Source: BOG-1184 sp049514575
GTDB taxonomy: Bacteria; Fibrobacterota; Chitinivibrionia; Chitinivibrionales; Chitinispirillaceae
Length of the DNA: 64,000 nt
Assembly (NCBI GenBank): GCA_049514575.1
Contig: JBEKUX010000001.1
Coordinates: 1-64,000, forward strand
Direction of reading: 5' to 3'
Shown here: positions 59,997-64,000 of the stretch, in pieces
How the letters are laid out: the number at the start of each line of letters is the position of its first letter
Position numbering within the stretch: the first letter of the stretch is position 1
Notes under the pieces: generated by a model
Database searches by the model: none
The model's input: the letters and a program-made list of their open reading frames with translations, nothing else
What the model was told of the DNA's origin: nothing
Program-made: the position numbers and the translations under genes

Positions 59997-61265
59997 ATGG
60001 GAATTACAAAAAAAACAGTCCGCGATATCGCATTGGCCGGCAAACGGGTGATCATGCGGGTCGACTTCAATGTTCCGCTTAAAGACGGAATTATTCAGGA
60101 CGACACCCGCATCACGGCCGCCCTGCCGACCATCAAATACGTGCTTGAACAGAAGGCTGCAAGTCTGGTCCTCATGTCGCACCTCGGCGATCCCAAGAAA
60201 GACGCACAGAAGGCGCGTGAGAAGGCGGAAAAAGACGGGAAACCGTTTGATGAGAAAAAATTCATTGAAGGTAAATGCAAAATGGCGCCGATTGCGACCC
60301 ACCTTGCAAAGCTTCTGGGCAAGCCGGTGAAATTTGCACCCGATTGCCTGGGCGAAGAAACTAAAAAAATGGTCGCGGGCCTTAAGGACGGCGAAGTCCT
60401 GCTCCTTGAAAATACCCGGTTTCACAAGGAAGAGACCTCCAAAGACCCGGCAGAGCGCGAGAAGATGGCCAAAGTGCTGGCCTCGTACGGCGACGTGTTT
60501 GTGAACGATGCGTTCGGTACCGCGCACCGGCCACATGCCTCGACCGAAACAATCGCCCATTTCCTGCCTGCGGTGGCCGGATTTCTCATGGAAAAAGAGA
60601 TCGAGTTCCTTGATGAAAAGGTACTTAAAAATCCCGCCAGACCGTTTGTCGCGATCATCGGCGGCGCAAAGGTTTCGTCGAAGATCGCTGTGCTGGAAAG
60701 TCTGCTCAATAAGGTGGACAAGCTGATCATCGGCGGCGGCATGGCATACACGTTTCTCAAGGCCCAAGGGGTTGCGGTGGGAAAATCCCTGGTCGAAGAC
60801 GATCAGATCGAAACCGCGAAGAAAATCCTCAGTGCGGCGCAGGCGAAAAAAGTCACGCTGCTGCTGCCTGTCGACCATGTCCTGGGCAGGGAATTTTCGG
60901 CCGAGACTGAATCAAAAAATTCAAGCGGCTCCGCAATAGAGAATGGCTGGCTCGGAATGGACATCGGGCCCGCGACCGTGAAGAAGTTCAAGGACGCACT
61001 TGTGGGCGCAAAGACCGTGTTCTGGAACGGGCCCATGGGCGTGTTCGAATTCCCGAAGTTTGCGGTCGGCACCACCACGATGGCAACGACCCTGGCGAAT
61101 CTTCCGGGAGCGATCACGGTGATCGGCGGCGGCGACTCGGTGTCTGCGGTCAAAAAGGCGGGCGTTGCCGCGAAGATGTCGCATATCTCGACCGGCGGCG
61201 GCGCATCGCTCGAACTGGTCGAGGGCAAGGAACTGCCGGGTATCAAGGCGCTGAACGACAAGTAA
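59997..61265 (+). CDS. pgk: Phosphoglycerate kinase
   Basis: The 422-residue protein contains RVDFNVPLKDG, SLVLMSHLGDPK, LLENTRFHKEE, NDAFGTAHRPHAST, IIGGAKVSSKI, WNGPMGVFEF and GGGDSVSAVKK. It makes ATP from 1,3-bisphosphoglycerate. Length is slightly above the usual 390-400 because of a charged insertion (about 65-90, KDAQKAREKAEKDGKPF) seen also in other phyla. An AAGGAGG lies 7-8 bases before the ATG. Confidence 0.96.
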   Translation: MGITKKTVRDIALAGKRVIMRVDFNVPLKDGIIQDDTRITAALPTIKYVLEQKAASLVLMSHLGDPKKDAQKAREKAEKDGKPFDEKKFIEGKCKMAPIATHLAKLLGKPVKFAPDCLGEETKKMVAGLKDGEVLLLENTRFHKEETSKDPAEREKMAKVLASYGDVFVNDAFGTAHRPHASTETIAHFLPAVAGFLMEKEIEFLDEKVLKNPARPFVAIIGGAKVSSKIAVLESLLNKVDKLIIGGGMAYTFLKAQGVAVGKSLVEDDQIETAKKILSAAQAKKVTLLLPVDHVLGREFSAETESKNSSGSAIENGWLGMDIGPATVKKFKDALVGAKTVFWNGPMGVFEFPKFAVGTTTMATTLANLPGAITVIGGGDSVSAVKKAGVAAKMSHISTGGGASLELVEGKELPGIKALNDK

Positions 61266-61285
61266 CAATGAAGTATATATGAATT

Positions 61286-61447
61286 GCCTGCGGGCCTCTC
61301 TTGAAAAGCCCTTTAATCGGTACTTCTCTCAGGAATGCGAAAGTTCGCCGCAGGCGGATTTCTGAAATGAACTAAACGGGTGCGAAAGCATTCCTGAGGG
61401 AAAGGAGCTTCCGAGTTAAAAGGGCGTTGAGAGAGGGGCCCGCAGGC
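61286..61447. repeat. Long imperfect inverted repeat between pgk and tpiA
   Basis: A left arm 61286-61338 and right arm 61388-61447 share GCCTGCGGGCC/GGCCCGCAGGC at the outside and CAGGAATGC/GCATTCCTG at the inside, with further pairing between. The 49-base loop contains the small stem CGCC/GGCG. It is followed closely by a second inverted repeat. Confidence 0.7.
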
Positions 61448-61469
61448 ATTTTTTTTCGACGGTGCAAGA

Positions 61470-61563
61470 CTGGTGCCGGATGTTTTCCGCAGGCTGGGAG
61501 CCATGTTCGAGACTGCCAAAGGCAGGCGAGTTAGGGCTGCCGGAGGAAAATGTCCGGCAGCTG
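61470..61563. repeat. Second inverted repeat between pgk and tpiA
   Basis: TGCCGGATGTTTTCC near 61474 pairs with GGAAAATGTCCGGCA near 61545 with a mismatch of two bases, and the loop contains CTGCC/GGCAG. TGCCGGACA recurs once more at 61644-61652. The rest of the 61266-61702 interval holds no gene. Confidence 0.6.
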
Positions 61564-61702
61564 TCTCGCAGTATTAATGTATATATAAAGCCGAAGATGG
61601 CAGAAAAGGTAGGACTTATAGGAATCAAATTTTGATACTAGGGCTGCCGGACACTATTTTTACAACGCTTTTTAACGAACACCAGGCACTTAAGGAGATT
61701 TA

Positions 61703-62458
61703 ATGGCACGCAAAAAAATCATTGCAGGCAACTGGAAAATGAACACCACGATCGACGAGGCCCGTGCTCTGGCAAAGGGTATTGCCGAGGCGGCCGGGAA
61801 AATTACTGATGTGGACGTGGCGGTCTGCCCGCCGTATACAAATCTTTCGGCGGTTGGCGAGGCGATAAAAGGGACGAGCATCAAGCTCGGCGCCCAGGAC
61901 GTTCACTGGGAGGCAAAAGGCGCCTTTACGGGCAAGGTTTCATGCGGTATGCTGAAAAGCGTGGGCGTGATTTATGTGATCGTCGGCCATTCGGAACAGC
62001 GTTCGTATTTTCACGAGACCGACGAGACCGTCAATAAAAAGGCAAAAGCGGTGCTGGCCGGAGGTCTGCTGCCGATTATCTGTGTGGGCGAGACTCTTGC
62101 CGAACGTAAAGCTGGCCAGCTCACTGTGGTGGTGGAACGCCAGGTCAAGGGCGCGTTTGCCGGCATATCAAAAGCGGAGGCACTGAAATGCACGGTCGCG
62201 TACGAACCGGTCTGGGCAATCGGCACCGGTGAAGTGGCGACCCCGGCGCAGGCAAACGAGGCGCACCAGTTCATCCGCAAGGTGCTGGCATCGCTGTACG
62301 ACAAGGCCGCGGCGGACGCGATACGCATTCAGTACGGCGGCAGCATGAAACCTGACAACGCAAAAGATCTCCTTGCACTCTCCGACGTGGACGGCGGCCT
62401 GATCGGCGGCGCTGCGCTCAAAGTGCAGGATTTTCTCGGCATCATCAAGCCGGCATAA
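61703..62458 (+). CDS. tpiA: Triosephosphate isomerase
   Basis: The 251-residue protein shows the TIM residues in order: AGNWKMN (Asn, Lys), VIVGHSEQRSYFHE (catalytic His), VAYEPVWAIGTG (catalytic Glu) and YGGSMKPDNA, GGLIGGAALK. It interconverts dihydroxyacetone phosphate and glyceraldehyde-3-phosphate. AAGGAGA precedes the ATG by about 6 bases. It leads directly into secG, as in many bacteria. Confidence 0.96.
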   Translation: MARKKIIAGNWKMNTTIDEARALAKGIAEAAGKITDVDVAVCPPYTNLSAVGEAIKGTSIKLGAQDVHWEAKGAFTGKVSCGMLKSVGVIYVIVGHSEQRSYFHETDETVNKKAKAVLAGGLLPIICVGETLAERKAGQLTVVVERQVKGAFAGISKAEALKCTVAYEPVWAIGTGEVATPAQANEAHQFIRKVLASLYDKAAADAIRIQYGGSMKPDNAKDLLALSDVDGGLIGGAALKVQDFLGIIKPA

Positions 62459-62481
62459 GAACAACAACAGGCGGTGAATCT

Positions 62482-62985
62482 ATGATGGTTATTTTCTGGT
62501 TGTTACTGGTCATTTTTGTCCTGGTATGCGTGGTAATTTGTTTTCTTGTCCTCATCCAGTCGGACAAGGGAGGGGGCATTTCCGGCGCCATCGGCGGTGG
62601 GCTCGGCGGGGCAAGCAGCCTGCTCGGTACCCAGGATACGGCGAATATCCTGACGCGGGGAACCATGATTTTCGGGGGCGGGTTTTTTATCCTCTGCATC
62701 ATTATGTCGTTTGTCATGTCAAAACAGACCGTGACCGTAGAAAAATCGCTTTTACAGAAGCGCGCCGAGAAGCAGCAGAGTTTTTCGCCGTCGTCGGTCC
62801 TTGACCGGGGCGGCCTGCCGATCAGGGAATCGCAGTCGGCCGGAAGTGCACCGGGCGCGGCCAATGCACTGCCGACGGCCGGGCTGCCTATAACGAAGTC
62901 GCCTTCTGAACCGGAGCCTGCTTCCAAACAGGTGCCGGTTGGGGCTATTCCGATCGGGCCGCCGAAGCAAGGCGCAAAAAAGTAA
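62482..62985 (+). CDS. secG: Preprotein translocase subunit SecG
   Basis: The 167-residue protein has the SecG pattern: a first membrane segment (VIFWLLLVIFVLVCVVICFLVLIQ), then SDKGGGISGAIGGGLGG and TRGTMIFGGGFFILCIIMSFV. A long proline- and alanine-rich tail extends beyond the usual 75-110 residues. SecG joins SecYE in the export channel. It follows tpiA by 23 bp and precedes tRNA-Leu. Confidence 0.9.
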   Translation: MMVIFWLLLVIFVLVCVVICFLVLIQSDKGGGISGAIGGGLGGASSLLGTQDTANILTRGTMIFGGGFFILCIIMSFVMSKQTVTVEKSLLQKRAEKQQSFSPSSVLDRGGLPIRESQSAGSAPGAANALPTAGLPITKSPSEPEPASKQVPVGAIPIGPPKQGAKK

Positions 62986-62996
62986 TCTGCACTACT

Positions 62997-63080
62997 GCGG
63001 ATGTGGTGGAATTGGTAGACACGCTACTTTGAGGGGGTAGTGGGCCTCGGCCTGTGCTGGTTCAAGTCCAGTCATCCGCA
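62997..63080 (+). tRNA. tRNA-Leu (anticodon GAG)
   Basis: The cloverleaf has acceptor GCGGATG with CATCCGC, a D-arm, anticodon stem CTACT/GGTAG (last pair T-G) with loop TTGAGGG (anticodon GAG), a long variable arm typical of class II tRNAs, and T-arm CTGGTTCAAGTCCAG. CCA is not encoded, unlike the two tRNAs at 17236-17431. Confidence 0.92.
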
Positions 63081-63302
63081 TTTTCTTTTTATCTGTAAAT
63101 CAATGGCTTCGCACATTCCTTTTTGCATTTTTCTATTCATCTTTATATCGTTTTTATCCCTCGAGTCACGCAAATCTCACGCGGCAGGTAGTTTCAAAAA
63201 AGGTAAGTTCTAGGGTATTAGGAGTTTAGAGGTACACACCCACTACTTTTTAACAGTAGTCGGTCTCAGTTTATAAGTCAAAAGGTTCATAGCAAAGGAA
63301 AT

Positions 63303-63701
63303 CTACCCGTATTCGACCAACGGCAAATTCGAAAGATTTCTGTTCTTCTTGATATACGTAAGCATCACCCCGGTAACACCTTTCCACAGGTACGTTCTGA
63401 AATAGACCTTTTTGAAAATTCCCCTTTCGTCTTTGTAGCGGAGGTTATAGCGGGGAATCCTGCTTTCGGCAAAAAGCAGGCATTCCTGCAGGATGTCCTC
63501 GCCGAACCGGTGTCGTATTGCCGGATAGAGCGTGGTTTCTATCCGGAAAATGAAAAAACCTATCAAGTGGAGCAGGAGTTTTTTCCGGGCCAGTCGGTCT
63601 CCCTTCTTGGCCCGGCGGACCAGTCTTCTCTCGTCATCCAGGGAAAGCGGTCCGAATTTCGAAGCAGTCTGCTTGTAAAGGTAAAAGGTAGTGTAAGCCA
63701 A
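63303..63701 (-). CDS. Orphan sigma-70 region 1.2/2-like protein lacking region 4
   Basis: The 132-residue protein has LSLDDERRLVRRAKKGDRLARKKLL followed by a region-2-like part with FGEDILQECLLFAESRIPRYNL and FRTYLWKGVTGVMLTYIKKNR, as in sigma factors (eDLiQe...FxTYa). It stops there, without regions 3 and 4 that contact the -35 element. The start is TTG at 63701 without an SD, so the true start is doubtful. It could be a degenerate sigma factor, a phage-type protein, or a functional core-RNAP binder. Confidence 0.55.
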   Translation of the reverse strand: MAYTTFYLYKQTASKFGPLSLDDERRLVRRAKKGDRLARKKLLLHLIGFFIFRIETTLYPAIRHRFGEDILQECLLFAESRIPRYNLRYKDERGIFKKVYFRTYLWKGVTGVMLTYIKKNRNLSNLPLVEYG

Positions 63702-63882
63702 ACGTGAAGGAAAATAATGAAAAACCCTCCCGGCTGCTCTTTTTTATTTTACTATCAACGGAACATTTTTCACGCAGCAACGGATTGAAAAATCGTGAGC
63801 GTCGTGGGACCAAGAGGTTACAGGACTCACTTACAACAAGTGTATCCAAAATAGTTACCACGACATTCTCTCAACGATCCTG

Positions 63883-63955
63883 AAGATACCCGTTTTTTCA
63901 ACCTTTACCATCATTATTTCAGGAAGGTAGCATGACGGAAATAATTTTTCCATAG
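63883..63955 (+). mobile_element. Decayed right end of a second insertion-sequence copy
   Basis: In one frame KIPVFS resembles NIPILS near the transposase end, and in the next frame HHYFRKVA* resembles HHYYRMAA*, so a frameshift has occurred. The end AATAATTTTTCCATAG (63940-63955) matches the right terminal repeat at 15545-15561 apart from one base and the interval before it. No other part of the element is seen in the remaining bases of the window. Confidence 0.7.
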
Positions 63956-64000
63956 CACGACCAGTTACTTACAATGCATCCCCAGAATCTCTTAAATCTT

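Overview
The window most likely comes from a Gram-negative, polysaccharide-degrading bacterium of the Fibrobacterota, probably the Chitinivibrionia side. This is inferred from three members of the TIGR02147 (DUF4423-like) family, a paralogous family best known from Fibrobacter, together with secreted glycosidases ending in FlgD/Por-type tails, DUF2341/LamG lipoproteins, KdsA and Lgt. No rRNA or other decisive marker is present, so the assignment is an inference.

Layout. 1-1254: the front part of a polytopic membrane protein that runs off the left edge. 1559-6353 and 7033-14149: two modules, each a TIGR02147 gene translationally coupled to a surface-lipoprotein gene and followed by secreted glycosidases (one GH2; three tandem GH54 arabinofuranosidases). 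6355-6930: gene remnants and a strong palindrome. 14351-15561: an insertion sequence with perfect 19-bp ends and a transposase broken by two adjacent stops. 15600-16543: small AT-rich genes of unknown function. 17188-17431: tRNA-Arg and tRNA-Pro. 17628-25349: plus-strand housekeeping genes (DUF512 radical SAM protein, pseudouridine synthase, phosphoglycolate phosphatase, Lgt, ComF, DUF4159) and a membrane histidine kinase. 25356-31965: minus-strand membrane protein, a large GH106-like protein, a secreted protein and an RF-1-domain protein. 32360-39820: eight minus-strand genes (dprA, ftsB, DUF502, recO, PlsB-like acyltransferase, EIIA/diadenylate-cyclase fusion, pgi, LOG-like). 40144-46077: plus-strand miaB, LapA-like, SPOR protein, gatB and an outer-membrane lipoprotein. 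46086-51624: minus-strand der-gpsA-merR (merR has a nonsense codon), the third TIGR02147/lipoprotein pair and a 37-residue ribosomal protein THX. 51775-53957: nucleotidyltransferase pair, methyltransferase, kdsA. 54252-58799: TetR-EmrA-EmrB-TolC efflux operon. 58912-63080: gap-pgk-tpiA-secG-tRNA-Leu. 63303-64000: an orphan sigma region-2-like protein and a remnant of a second insertion-sequence copy.

The best candidate for an undescribed system is the TIGR02147/lipoprotein pairing. All three copies overlap by 4 or 8 bp in the same order, all three lipoproteins carry a cysteine at residue 21-22 and a carboxypeptidase-regulatory-like domain, and each unit has its own palindrome at or upstream of the regulator start. 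A half-site of the second palindrome also lies upstream of the GH2 gene. A cytosolic regulator made together with a surface ligand-binding partner that controls nearby glycosidases is a reasonable hypothesis, but the sequence alone does not prove it.

Other signals include a diadenylate cyclase fused to an EIIA-like domain whose phospho-histidine is replaced by Gln, a carbohydrate-binding-type domain inserted inside a GH54 catalytic domain, two dispersed hairpin repeat families (one with compensatory stem changes), and several long imperfect inverted repeats between genes.
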